Origin: Alphaproteobacteria bacterium
GTDB taxonomy: Bacteria > Pseudomonadota > Alphaproteobacteria > Geminicoccales > Geminicoccaceae
Reading direction: 5' to 3'
Length of the DNA: 8,886 nucleotides
Assembly (NCBI GenBank): GCA_026984595.1
Contig: JALSRW010000480.1
Coordinates: 1-8,886, forward strand
Under the pieces are notes generated by a model. That model worked only from the letters and a program-made list of their open reading frames with translations, was not told where the DNA came from and ran no database searches. The translations under genes were made by a program, and so were the position numbers. Of the stretch, positions 1-7,315 are shown piece after piece; the first letter of the stretch is position 1, and the number at the start of each line of letters is the position of its first letter.

Positions 1-1
1 C

Positions 2-1315
2 CGCCAGCTCGTGCTGGTCGGCACGGCCCTGTCGGCGACGGCCCAGACCGTCATTCGCGACGACGAGACGGAGCGCTACCTGCGCGAGCTGGCGGACCCC
101 CTCCTCGAGGCGGCCGGGCTGCGGCCGGAAGATCTGCGGCTGTTCGTGCTCGCCGATCCCCAACTCAACGCCTTCGTCGCCGGCGGCCAGAACCTGTTCC
201 TCTACACCGGCCTGATCGGCAGCACCACCACGCCCGAACAGCTCGCCGGGGTGATCGCACACGAGATCGGCCATATCGCCGGCGGCCATCTGACCCGCCT
301 GGCACGGGCCGGCGAGCGGGCCGGCATGCAGGCCCTGATCGGTGCCCTGGTGGGCGTGGCGGCGGCGGTCGCCGGTGCACCGCAGCTCGGAACGGCGGCC
401 ATCGTCGGCAGCCAGGGGCTGGCCCGCCAGCAGATGTTGAGCTTCACCCGCACCCAGGAGCAGGCCGCCGACCAGGCGGCGGTCACCTACCTGTCGGCCG
501 CCGGCATGTCGCCCCGGGGCCTTCTCGAAATGATGCGCACGCTGGACATCCGCACACGCGGCATTTCCGGTGGTGGCAGGGAATTCCTTCAGACCCACCC
601 GCTCACGCGGGATCGTATCCGGTTCCTGGAGGACGTGGTGGCCGCTTCCCCCCTTCGTGACAAGACCACCGATCCAGCGCTGCTCGAACGACACCGGCGG
701 GTGGTGGCCAAGTTGGACGGCTTTCTTTCGCCGGTCCAGGACGTCCTCCGGCGCTACCGGGGAGACGACTTTCCCAGCCGTTACGCTCGCGCCATCGCCC
801 TCTACCGAGACCTCCGATTCGACGCCTCGATCGCGTTGCTCGACGAGCTGCTGGCCGAACGGCCCGAGGATCCCTATCTGCTCGAACTCAAGGGACAGTT
901 CCTGTTCGAGCGCGGCAGGGTGGCCGAGGCCGAAGCGCCCTATCGGGCGGCCCTGCGGTTCCGGCCGGACTCGTCGCTGATCCGGATCAGTTTCGCCCGC
1001 ACCCTGATGGAGCAGGACCGGGCGGACAAGCTGCCCGAGGCCCGCACCCTGCTGCGCGAGGCGATCCGTCTCGATCCTCTCTACGCTCCGGCCTACCAAC
1101 TCCTCGGGGTGGTGGCGGGACGCCTGGGTGACCAGCCGGAGTCCTTCCTCGCCCTCACCGAATGGGCGGTTCTTCGTCACAACAAGCGAGACGCCGAGCT
1201 CTATCTGCGGCGGGCCGAGGACCGCATCGGTCCCAACCACCGGGACTGGCTGCGGTTGCAGGACCTGCGACGGGCGGTGGCGGAGATACCCGAACGGCCT
1301 CGGCGACGCCGCTAG
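2..1315 (+). CDS. Secreted M48-family zinc metalloprotease with C-terminal TPR repeats (BepA/YfgC type), 5' partial
   Basis: Periplasmic zinc metallopeptidase of the M48 family; relatives such as BepA act in outer-membrane protein quality control. The frame is open to the left edge. A GTG at 11 could serve as a start, but the residues before and after it (RQLVLVGTALSATAQ) look like the end of a signal peptide with an ATA-Q cleavage site, so the true start probably lies outside the window. Numbering from the GTG, the zinc motif HEIGH is at 84-88. The third ligand is E150 in an ExxAD motif (EQAAD). Between them lies a hydrophobic Gly/Ala-rich stretch (about 108-137) typical of M48 proteins. Residues about 260-400 carry TPR-like helical pairs, matching the BepA layout of an N-terminal protease and C-terminal TPRs. 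It ends TAG with no clear terminator, 101 bp before the SPW gene. Family call is firm; substrate is unknown. Confidence 0.93.
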   Translation, partial: RQLVLVGTALSATAQTVIRDDETERYLRELADPLLEAAGLRPEDLRLFVLADPQLNAFVAGGQNLFLYTGLIGSTTTPEQLAGVIAHEIGHIAGGHLTRLARAGERAGMQALIGALVGVAAAVAGAPQLGTAAIVGSQGLARQQMLSFTRTQEQAADQAAVTYLSAAGMSPRGLLEMMRTLDIRTRGISGGGREFLQTHPLTRDRIRFLEDVVAASPLRDKTTDPALLERHRRVVAKLDGFLSPVQDVLRRYRGDDFPSRYARAIALYRDLRFDASIALLDELLAERPEDPYLLELKGQFLFERGRVAEAEAPYRAALRFRPDSSLIRISFARTLMEQDRADKLPEARTLLREAIRLDPLYAPAYQLLGVVAGRLGDQPESFLALTEWAVLRHNKRDAELYLRRAEDRIGPNHRDWLRLQDLRRAVAEIPERPRRRR

Positions 1316-1334
1316 CACCTCTTGCAAAGGAAGC

Positions 1335-1367
1335 GCCGAAAGGCCAAATTGTCGGGTGCCGAAAGGC
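1335..1367 (+). repeat. Two direct copies of GCCGAAAGGC in the leader region of the SPW gene
   Basis: The 10-mer GCCGAAAGGC occurs at 1335-1344 and again at 1358-1367, 23 bp apart start to start (about two helical turns). Each copy is quasi-palindromic and could fold as a 3-bp stem capped by GAAA. They lie between the metalloprotease stop and the SPW ribosome binding site. They could be an operator pair, RNA elements or chance. No convincing sigma-70 promoter is visible in this 101-bp gap. Confidence 0.35.
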
Positions 1368-1416
1368 TTGCACGAGCTCGATCGATATCGGAGCACAGCA
1401 GGCTTGGAGGTGAGCC

Positions 1417-1782
1417 ATGGCGAACATGGGCAGCAAGCTGTCGCGTCAGTGGCATGATGCGGTCAATGCGCTGCTCGGCCTCTGGCTGGTGATTTCGCCC
1501 TGGCTGCTCGGCTACACGGCCGAGAGCATGGCCGCCTGGAACGCCTGGGTTCCGGGCGTGATCATCGCCGTGGCGGCGATCGCGGCACTCACCGCCTTCC
1601 AGGAATGGGAGGAGTGGGTGAACGTGTTGCTGGGCGTGTGGCTGGTGATCTCGCCCTGGATCCTGGGCTATGCGGCGGTCGCGGCGGCCGCGTGGAACCA
1701 TGTGATCGTCGGCATCCTCTGTGCGGCGCTGGCGATCTGGGCGGCCTGGCAGGCACGTCAGCAGCCGGCCGAGGCGCATTGA
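1417..1782 (+). CDS. Small SPW-repeat membrane protein (two repeats)
   Basis: A 121-residue integral membrane protein with two copies of the SPW repeat. The motif VISPW is at 25-29 and again at 77-81, each inside the same unit: NALLGLWLVISPWLLGY at 18-34 and NVLLGVWLVISPWILGY at 69-85. Each unit is followed by an Ala/Trp-rich segment and a second hydrophobic helix (about 46-60 and 96-112), giving roughly four membrane segments. The two halves are separated by a charged linker, FQEWEEW, at 61-67. The family is known from many bacteria but has no established biochemical role that I know of. The start is supported by GGAGG at 1406-1410, 6 bp before the ATG. It stands as a single gene followed by an intrinsic terminator, and it converges on the methyltransferase gene. 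Confidence 0.9.
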   Translation: MANMGSKLSRQWHDAVNALLGLWLVISPWLLGYTAESMAAWNAWVPGVIIAVAAIAALTAFQEWEEWVNVLLGVWLVISPWILGYAAVAAAAWNHVIVGILCAALAIWAAWQARQQPAEAH

Positions 1783-1802
1783 CCGCGCAACACAACCGAC
1801 TC

Positions 1803-1821
1803 GCCGGTGCCGTGCACCGGC
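1803..1821. terminator. GC-rich hairpin in the convergent gap, possible terminator for the minus-strand operon
   Basis: GCCGGTGC at 1803-1810 pairs perfectly with GCACCGGC at 1814-1821 around a 3-nt loop. Read on the minus strand, it lies beyond the O-methyltransferase stop and is followed by a moderately T-rich stretch (GAGTCGGTTGTGTTG). It could therefore help end the leftward operon. There is no clean U tract, so this is a possible rather than certain terminator. Confidence 0.45.
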
Positions 1822-1829
1822 AGCAATTG

Positions 1830-1855
1830 CGGGCCGCGAGGCCCGTTCTTGTTTG
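1830..1855 (+). terminator. Rho-independent terminator after the SPW gene
   Basis: CGGGCC (1830-1835) and GGCCCG (1840-1845) form a 6-bp all-GC stem capped by a GCGA (GNRA) tetraloop. The T-rich run TTCTTGTTT follows at once on the plus strand. This is the classic form of an intrinsic terminator and lies 48 bp after the SPW stop codon. The same stem could also slow minus-strand transcription arriving from the methyltransferase gene. Confidence 0.75.
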
Positions 1856-1865
1856 CGGGGAGTCC

Positions 1866-2528
1866 TCAGCGGCGGCGCAGCAGGGTCAGGCCGTCGCCGA
1901 TCGGCACCATGCACAGCGCCAGACGCGGATCGTCGTGGACCCGGCGGTTGAAGCGTCGGAGTGCCCGCGTCTGCCGGCTGCGGTCCGCGGGATCGGCCAC
2001 CGCCCCGTGCCACAGCACATTGTCGGCGGCGATCACCCCACCCGGACGGACGAGAGCGAGCGCGCGTTCGAGATAGGCCTCGTAGTGCTTCTTGTCGGCG
2101 TCGAGATAGACGAGATCGAAACTGTCGCCGACACCTTCGGCGAGCAACGCATCGAGACTGTCCAGCGCGAGACCGAGGCGCAAGGAAATCTTTTCCGCGA
2201 CCCCGGCCCGCTGCCAGTGGCGTCGGCCGATCGCCGCCCAGTCGGCGTTGACGTCGAGGGTCGTAACCTGCCCGTGTGGGGGCAGAGCCAGAGCCATGGC
2301 CAGGGTCGCGTAGCCGGTGAAGCAGCCGACCTCGAGCACCCGCTCGGCACCCATCAGCTCGATCAGGAAGGCGAGGAGCTGGGCCTGCTCGGCCGAAGAG
2401 CGCATCTCCCCCTCGGCGAGCCGGTCCGTCTCCTCGCGCAGCGCCCGCAATTCGGGGTGCTCGCGCAGCCCGACCTCCAGCAGATACGCGTACAGCCGTT
2501 CGTCGAGGCCCGGCGTGCGCGGGCTCAT
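1866..2528 (-). CDS. SAM-dependent O-methyltransferase, caffeoyl-CoA OMT-like (Methyltransf_3 family)
   Basis: A 220-residue class I SAM-dependent methyltransferase resembling the small metal-dependent catechol/caffeoyl-CoA O-methyltransferases found in bacteria. The SAM-binding motif is VLEVGCFTGYATL (64-76). The acidic residue after strand 2 is D92 in TLDVNADW. D143 (YLDADKKHY) together with D169 and N170 (AADNVLW) match the divalent-metal ligands of the family. The N-terminal helices (about 10-60) contain the usual region that precedes motif I. The start ATG overlaps the stop of the upstream peroxiredoxin as ATGA, with GGAG 7 nt upstream (2536-2539), which fixes this start over longer in-frame options. 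It is the last gene of the leftward block. The natural substrate cannot be told from sequence. Confidence 0.92.
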   Translation of the reverse strand: MSPRTPGLDERLYAYLLEVGLREHPELRALREETDRLAEGEMRSSAEQAQLLAFLIELMGAERVLEVGCFTGYATLAMALALPPHGQVTTLDVNADWAAIGRRHWQRAGVAEKISLRLGLALDSLDALLAEGVGDSFDLVYLDADKKHYEAYLERALALVRPGGVIAADNVLWHGAVADPADRSRQTRALRRFNRRVHDDPRLALCMVPIGDGLTLLRRR

Positions 2529-3028
2529 GTTCCGGCTCCGGGCGCCGCCCGCACCAGTGCGCGCGCCGCTTCCAGCACCGCCTCGGCATGGCCGGGCACC
2601 TTGACCTTGCGCCATACCCGGCGGATCCGTCCCTCGCCATCGACCAGGAAGGTGGCCCGCTCGATGCCCATGTATCTGCGGCCGTACATGCTCTTTTCGA
2701 CCCAGACGCCGAACGCCTCGGTGATCGCGCCGCTCTCGTCGCTGGCGAGTGCCACCGTCAGCCCGTGCTTTTCCCGAAATCGGCGATGTTTCTCGAGGCT
2801 GTCGCGCGAGACGCCGATCACCGTCACTCCCAGCTCCTCGAAGGCGTCCCGGAGCTCGGAAAAGGCGATCGCCTCCCTGGTACAGCCCGAGGTATCGTCC
2901 TTGGGGTAGAAGTAGAGCACGAACGGTCGGCCGCGCAGCATGTCGTTGGAGACCCGTCCGCCGCCCTCGAGCGGCATGTCGAAGGCGGGACAGGGGGCAC
3001 CGGGTTCGGCTGCGGCAGAGGTGTTCAT
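2525..3028 (-). CDS. Bcp/PrxQ-like peroxiredoxin, apparent 1-Cys type
   Basis: A 167-residue thiol peroxidase of the AhpC/TSA superfamily that reduces hydrogen peroxide and organic hydroperoxides in the cytoplasm. The active-site segment is YPKDDTSGCTREA (41-53), with T46 and peroxidatic C49; R124 (ERATFLVD) fits the conserved active-site arginine. Two-Cys Bcp proteins carry a resolving cysteine five residues after the peroxidatic one; here that position is I54. The only other cysteine is C13 (APCPAF) near the N-terminus. A longer frame reaches an ATG at 3067, but the start at 3028 is preferred. It overlaps the glnE stop as ATGA, has GGGAG 6 nt upstream (3035-3039), and begins where family homology begins. 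It is translationally coupled to glnE before it and to the methyltransferase after it. Confidence 0.94.
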   Translation of the reverse strand: MNTSAAAEPGAPCPAFDMPLEGGGRVSNDMLRGRPFVLYFYPKDDTSGCTREAIAFSELRDAFEELGVTVIGVSRDSLEKHRRFREKHGLTVALASDESGAITEAFGVWVEKSMYGRRYMGIERATFLVDGEGRIRRVWRKVKVPGHAEAVLEAARALVRAAPGAGT

Positions 3029-5994
3029 GTGTCGCTCCCATGAGATGCGTTCGCGGCGGGTGGACATAGCCGGTCGAAGCTGTCCCGGACAATGGCCCGG
3101 GACTCGCTCAGACGGGCTTCGAGGGCTTCGAACGTCCCGAGTGGCAGGGCACCATCGACCACCCGGTTGGCGGCCCGCAGCAGGGCTTCGCGGATGCCGG
3201 GCGGGGCTTCGCCGGCGCGAAAGCCGGGGCTAGTCGAGAGGCGCAGCACGGCCTGCAGCGCATGCTGAAGATCCAGCGCCGCCACCAGATCCCGCGCCCG
3301 TTCGGGCTCCAGCAGGCCGGCGGTTCCGGCCCGTTCGAGCACCTGCCGGGTGCGGGTGGAACGCAGTTCGGGATGGGCATGGCTCCAGGCGAGCTGCAGG
3401 AACTGGGCGGTGAATTCGAGATCGACGAGACCGCCCCGCACATGCTTGAGGTTCCACGGATTGTCGGAACCGTGCTCGCGGAAGATGCGCTCCCGCATGG
3501 CCCGGATTTCGCCGGCCAGCCGTACCGGATCGCGGGGCAGCCGGACGATCTCGTCGATCTCCTGCTCGAGGCGGCGGCCGAGCTCGGGATCGCCGGCCAC
3601 GGCCCGTGCCCGGGTCAGGGCCTGATGCTCCCAACTCTGCGCCGTTTCGCGGTTGTAGCGGATGAAGCCGTCGAGACTGCAGGCGACCGGCCCGACATTA
3701 CCCGAGGGTCGGAGACGGGTGTCGATCTCGTAGAGACGTCCTTCGGCGGTGCGGGCGGAGATGGCGCTCACCAGCCGCTGCCCGAGGCGCGCGTAATAGG
3801 TGGTGGCGGCCAGCGGCTGCGGGCCGTCGGAGCGGGCTTCGGGCGGCGCGTCGAAGACGAACACCAGATCGAGATCGGAGCCGATGGTGAGCTCGCCGCT
3901 GCCGAGCTTGCCGAGCCCGAGCACGGTGAAGGCGCCGCCCGCGATGCGCCCGTGCTGGGGCACCAGCCAGGCCTCGGCGCGGGGCAGCAGCGCCGCCAGC
4001 ACCACTTCCGCGAGGGCGGTCAGGCAGGCCTGGGCGGCACGCACGTCGCTCACACCCAGCAGAACGTGCAGCCCGGCCTGGAACTGGCGCCCGTGCGCCC
4101 AGCGTCGGGTGAGATCGAGCACTTCCTCGAGATGCCGGGCATCGGCGAGGCGGGCATCGAGCTCGCGTTCGAGCTCGGCGGCCTGCGGCAGCGGTTCGAA
4201 GAAATCCGGCGCCAGCATCGATTCGAACAGATCGACGTGGCGGCTCAGATATCCCGCGAGACGCGGTGCGGCCCCCATCAGATCCGAGAGCAGGGTGAGC
4301 AGCGGCGGATTGGCCCGCAGCAGGGAGAAGATCTGCACCCCGGCCGGCAGGTTGGAGACGAACTCGTCGAACAGACGGAAGGCCTCGTCGATGTCCGGCT
4401 GGCGGCGCAACGCTTCGAGAATGCTGGGGGTGAGTTCCGTCAGCAGCTCCCGCGCCCGGGCGCTGCGGGTGGCCCGGATATGACCGTGATGCCAGCTCCG
4501 GATGCGGGCGGAGACCGCGGCCGGATCGCGAAAGCCCATGCCGCGCAGGGTCTCGAGGGTTTCCGGATCGTCCTCCGTGCCGGTGAAGACCAGTCTCGCC
4601 CCGGCCCCGAGATCGGGCTCCTTCTCGAAGAGCGCCGCATAATGGCGTTCGACCGTCAGCAGCACCGCGCGGACCGCTTCCTCGAAGGCGGCGGCATCGG
4701 CATGCCCGGCGAAAGCCGCGAAGCGGGCGAATTCGCTCTCGCCCGCCGGCAGGAGCTGGGTCTGGCGGTCGTTGCGCATCTGCAGCCGGTGCTCGAGCCC
4801 GCGCAGCACCACATAGGCGGCGTCCAGTTCGCGCGCGGCATCGCTTTCGATCCAGCGTCCCGCGGCCAGTGCCGCGAGCACCTCGCGGGTGCGCCGGCCG
4901 CGCAGCTCGGGATAGCGTCCCCCCAGGATGAGCTGCTGGGTCTGGACGAAGAACTCGATCTCGCGGATGCCGCCTCGGCCCACCTTGAGATCGTGACCGA
5001 GCACACGGATATGGCTGAAACCGCGGTGGGCGTGGATCTGACGCTTGATGGAATGGATGTCGCGGATCGCCGCATAGTCGAGATATTTGCGCCAGACATA
5101 GGGCCGCAGCCGTTCCAGAAAGGTGTCTCCGGCCTCGATGTCGCCAGCCACCGGACGCGCCTTGATGAAGGCCGCCCGCTCCCAGTTCTGGCCATGGCGC
5201 TCGTAGTAGAGCTCGGCATCCTCGCAGGAGATCGCCAGGGGATGCCCGGGCAGATGTGGACGCAGCCGCAGATCGGTACGGAACACGTAGCCGTCCCGGG
5301 TCTTCTGTTCGAGCATGTAGACGAGGGTGCGGGCCAGGCGGACGGCGAAGGCCATGGGCGCCTCGCTGCCGCGATAGGCGAGCCGCGCGCCATCGAACAG
5401 GACGATCAGGTCGATATCCGAGGAGTAGTTGAGCTCGAAGGCGCCGAGCTTGCCCATCGCCAGCACCACGAGGCCGCTTCCCGCGCCCGGACGGGTCGGG
5501 TCCGGCAAATCGATCTCGCCGCGCTGCATGCCTTCCAGCAGCAGGTGATCGACCGCCCGGCCGATGGCCAGATCGGCGAAACGCGAGAGGGCGGCGGTGA
5601 CCGCATCGAGATCCCAGAGGCCGGCCAGATCGGCCAGCGCCACCAGCAGCGCGGCCCCCCGCCGCATTCGCCGCAGATGGGTCATCAGCGGGCCGCGATG
5701 GGCGATCGCCAGCGCCGCCGCCTCCTCGAGCAGGGCGGCGAACGCGCCGTCGGGACCGGCAGCGACGAAAGCGACCAGACGGTCCATCTCGGCCAGCAGG
5801 CATTCGGTGAGAAACGGGCTGGAGCCGAGGATGCCGTCGATCAGTTGCCGATGACCGGGCGCTGTCAGCCAGTCTTCGAGTTGCGACCGCCCGCGGCGGT
5901 TTTCGAGACGTCGCTCGAAGCGCTCACGGTTGCGGGCGAGCATCGCCGGATCGGCCACGAGGGGCGGGGCGAGGACGAGGAAATCCTGGGGCAT
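3025..5994 (-). CDS. glnE: Bifunctional glutamine synthetase adenylyltransferase / adenylyl-removing enzyme
   Basis: GlnE controls glutamine synthetase by attaching AMP to a tyrosine on GlnA and by removing it phosphorolytically, under PII signal-protein and glutamine control. The 989-residue product is close to the usual length (E. coli, 946). Two nucleotidyltransferase domains are visible. The N-terminal adenylyl-removing domain has GKLGAFELNYSSDIDLIVLF (181-200) with D193 and D195. The C-terminal adenylyltransferase domain has GKLGSGELTIGSDLDL with D707 and D709. Both carry the downstream RTDLRLRP/EIDTRLRPSG signature. The linking helical region (about 450-620) contains the family's LLTLLSDLMGAAPRLAGYLS segment. 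The ATG at 5994 is chosen because AGAGGAG (5998-6004) precedes it; a longer frame to 6192 would run into tyrS. It starts 64 nt after tyrS, with no terminator between, and ends in an ATGA overlap with the peroxiredoxin. Confidence 0.98.
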   Translation of the reverse strand: MPQDFLVLAPPLVADPAMLARNRERFERRLENRRGRSQLEDWLTAPGHRQLIDGILGSSPFLTECLLAEMDRLVAFVAAGPDGAFAALLEEAAALAIAHRGPLMTHLRRMRRGAALLVALADLAGLWDLDAVTAALSRFADLAIGRAVDHLLLEGMQRGEIDLPDPTRPGAGSGLVVLAMGKLGAFELNYSSDIDLIVLFDGARLAYRGSEAPMAFAVRLARTLVYMLEQKTRDGYVFRTDLRLRPHLPGHPLAISCEDAELYYERHGQNWERAAFIKARPVAGDIEAGDTFLERLRPYVWRKYLDYAAIRDIHSIKRQIHAHRGFSHIRVLGHDLKVGRGGIREIEFFVQTQQLILGGRYPELRGRRTREVLAALAAGRWIESDAARELDAAYVVLRGLEHRLQMRNDRQTQLLPAGESEFARFAAFAGHADAAAFEEAVRAVLLTVERHYAALFEKEPDLGAGARLVFTGTEDDPETLETLRGMGFRDPAAVSARIRSWHHGHIRATRSARARELLTELTPSILEALRRQPDIDEAFRLFDEFVSNLPAGVQIFSLLRANPPLLTLLSDLMGAAPRLAGYLSRHVDLFESMLAPDFFEPLPQAAELERELDARLADARHLEEVLDLTRRWAHGRQFQAGLHVLLGVSDVRAAQACLTALAEVVLAALLPRAEAWLVPQHGRIAGGAFTVLGLGKLGSGELTIGSDLDLVFVFDAPPEARSDGPQPLAATTYYARLGQRLVSAISARTAEGRLYEIDTRLRPSGNVGPVACSLDGFIRYNRETAQSWEHQALTRARAVAGDPELGRRLEQEIDEIVRLPRDPVRLAGEIRAMRERIFREHGSDNPWNLKHVRGGLVDLEFTAQFLQLAWSHAHPELRSTRTRQVLERAGTAGLLEPERARDLVAALDLQHALQAVLRLSTSPGFRAGEAPPGIREALLRAANRVVDGALPLGTFEALEARLSESRAIVRDSFDRLCPPAANASHGSDT

Positions 5995-6058
5995 CGGCTC
6001 CTCTGCTCGGCCGGCATGGACGATCGCGGCGGCTGCGGCGGAAGCGCCCCGGCGAGGA

Positions 6059-7306
6059 TCAGGCGGCCCGGACCAGCACGTGCCGCTTGCGGCCCGCGGA
6101 AAGCTTGAGGGTCCCGTCGCCGAGATCGGCCATCCGTACCACGAGATGTTCGTCGGTGATCCGCCGGTCGTCGAGGCGGGCACCCCCACCACGGATGAGA
6201 CGGCGCGCCTCGCCGCGGGATCTGGCCAGCCCGGCCAGGGTGAGGAGCTCGACCACGGGCATGCCTTCGGCGAGGCGGCTGCCGGGTACGGTCACCTCGG
6301 GCAATGCCTCCACCGAACCTTCGCCGCCCTCGAACAGCCGCCGCGCGGCAGCCGCGGCCTTGCGCGCCGCTTCCTCGCCGTGGGCGAGGCGGGTCGCCTC
6401 GAAAGCGAGGATCTTCTTGGCCTCGTTGATCTCCGCACCCCGCAGCCGCTCCAGCCGCTCGATCTCTTCGAGCGGCAGCTCGGTGAACAGGCGCAGGAAG
6501 CGCCCGACATCGGCATCCTCGGTGTTGCGCCAGAACTGCCAGTATTCGAAGGGCGGCAGCCGGTTCTCGTTGAGCCAGACGGCGCCCCGGGCGGTCTTGC
6601 CCATCTTGGCGCCGGAGGCGGTGGTCAGCAGCGGGCAGGTGAGCCCGAAGAGCTGGCTGCCGTCGGTGCGGCGCGCGAGCTCGATACCGCAGACGATGTT
6701 GCCCCACTGATCGGAGCCCCCCATCTGCAGGCGGCAGTCCCGGCGGCGGCTGAGCTCGAGAAAATCGTAGGCCTGCATCACCATGTAGTTGAATTCGAGA
6801 AAGGTGAGCGGCTGCTCGCGCTCCAGCCGCTGGCGCACCGATTCGAAGGTCAGCATGCGGTTGATGGTGAAATGGCGCCCCACATCGCGCAGGAAGGGGA
6901 TGTAGAGCAGGCGGTCGAGCCAGTCGGCATTGTCCACCAACAGCGCCTGGCCGCTGCCGAAATCGAGGAACTTTTCCAGTGAATGGAGGATCCCGGCCTT
7001 GTTGCGGGCGATCTCCTCGTCGGAGAGGAGCCGGCGGCTCTCGTCCTTGCCCGAGGGATCACCGACCTTGGTGGTGCCACCACCGACGAGGGCGATCGGC
7101 CGGTGACCGGTCCGCTGCAGCCAGCGCAGCATCATGATGCTCAGAAGGTTGCCGACATGCAGGCTGTCGGCGGTGCAGTCGAAGCCGACGTAGCCCACGA
7201 TACGGCCATCGCGCGCGGCGACGTCGAGGGCCTCGGGATCGGTGCACTGGTGGATGAAGCCGCGGTCGGCGAGGATTCTCAGGAAATCCGAACGGAAGCC
7301 GCTCAT
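6059..7306 (-). CDS. tyrS: Tyrosyl-tRNA synthetase (TyrRS, class I)
   Basis: Charges tRNA-Tyr with tyrosine in the cytoplasm through a tyrosyl-adenylate. The protein is 415 residues, normal for bacterial TyrRS. The HIGH-type motif is HVGN at 50-53, within CTADSLHVGNL. The tyrosine-pocket segments are present as FNYMVMQAYDF (172-182) and QMGGSDQWGNI (194-204). The KMSKS loop appears as KMGKT (234-238), a common variant in this enzyme. The C-terminal S4-like tRNA-binding domain covers about 348-415 (LARSRGEARRLIRGGGARL). The start at 7306 lies 9 nt after the hydrolase stop, and GAG just past that stop can act as a ribosome binding site. All catalytic elements look intact. Confidence 0.98.
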   Translation of the reverse strand: MSGFRSDFLRILADRGFIHQCTDPEALDVAARDGRIVGYVGFDCTADSLHVGNLLSIMMLRWLQRTGHRPIALVGGGTTKVGDPSGKDESRRLLSDEEIARNKAGILHSLEKFLDFGSGQALLVDNADWLDRLLYIPFLRDVGRHFTINRMLTFESVRQRLEREQPLTFLEFNYMVMQAYDFLELSRRRDCRLQMGGSDQWGNIVCGIELARRTDGSQLFGLTCPLLTTASGAKMGKTARGAVWLNENRLPPFEYWQFWRNTEDADVGRFLRLFTELPLEEIERLERLRGAEINEAKKILAFEATRLAHGEEAARKAAAAARRLFEGGEGSVEALPEVTVPGSRLAEGMPVVELLTLAGLARSRGEARRLIRGGGARLDDRRITDEHLVVRMADLGDGTLKLSAGRKRHVLVRAA

Positions 7307-7315
7307 CCGCCGCTC

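Noticed and set aside
1322..1354. Possible promoters before the SPW gene (TTGCAA with CAAATT, or a GGAA-type general-stress promoter at 1329)
   Set aside because: Both match consensus poorly (-10 at three of six; no GGAAC or CGTT), so no promoter is called.
1312..2640. A 442-codon minus-strand frame covering the SPW gene and the methyltransferase
   Set aside because: It crosses the terminator region and overlaps two well-supported genes in other frames; the product is Arg/Ala/Gly-rich noise.
1605..2909. A 434-codon plus-strand frame
   Set aside because: It runs antisense to the methyltransferase and peroxiredoxin and through the convergent gap; no domain or ribosome binding site.
3698..5803. 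A 701-codon minus-strand frame inside glnE
   Set aside because: Out-of-frame shadow of glnE, very rich in Arg, Ala, Gly and Pro, with no domain.
5995..6058. The tyrS-glnE gap examined for a terminator or promoter
   Set aside because: GC-rich with no hairpin plus T tract and no -35/-10 pair; only the glnE ribosome binding site is supported.
3262..6108. A 948-codon open frame on the plus strand opposite glnE
   Set aside because: It is exactly antisense to glnE, whose motifs and length are intact. High GC at third codon positions removes stops from the opposite strand, and the product has low-complexity Gly/Gln/Glu/Arg content with no recognisable domain.
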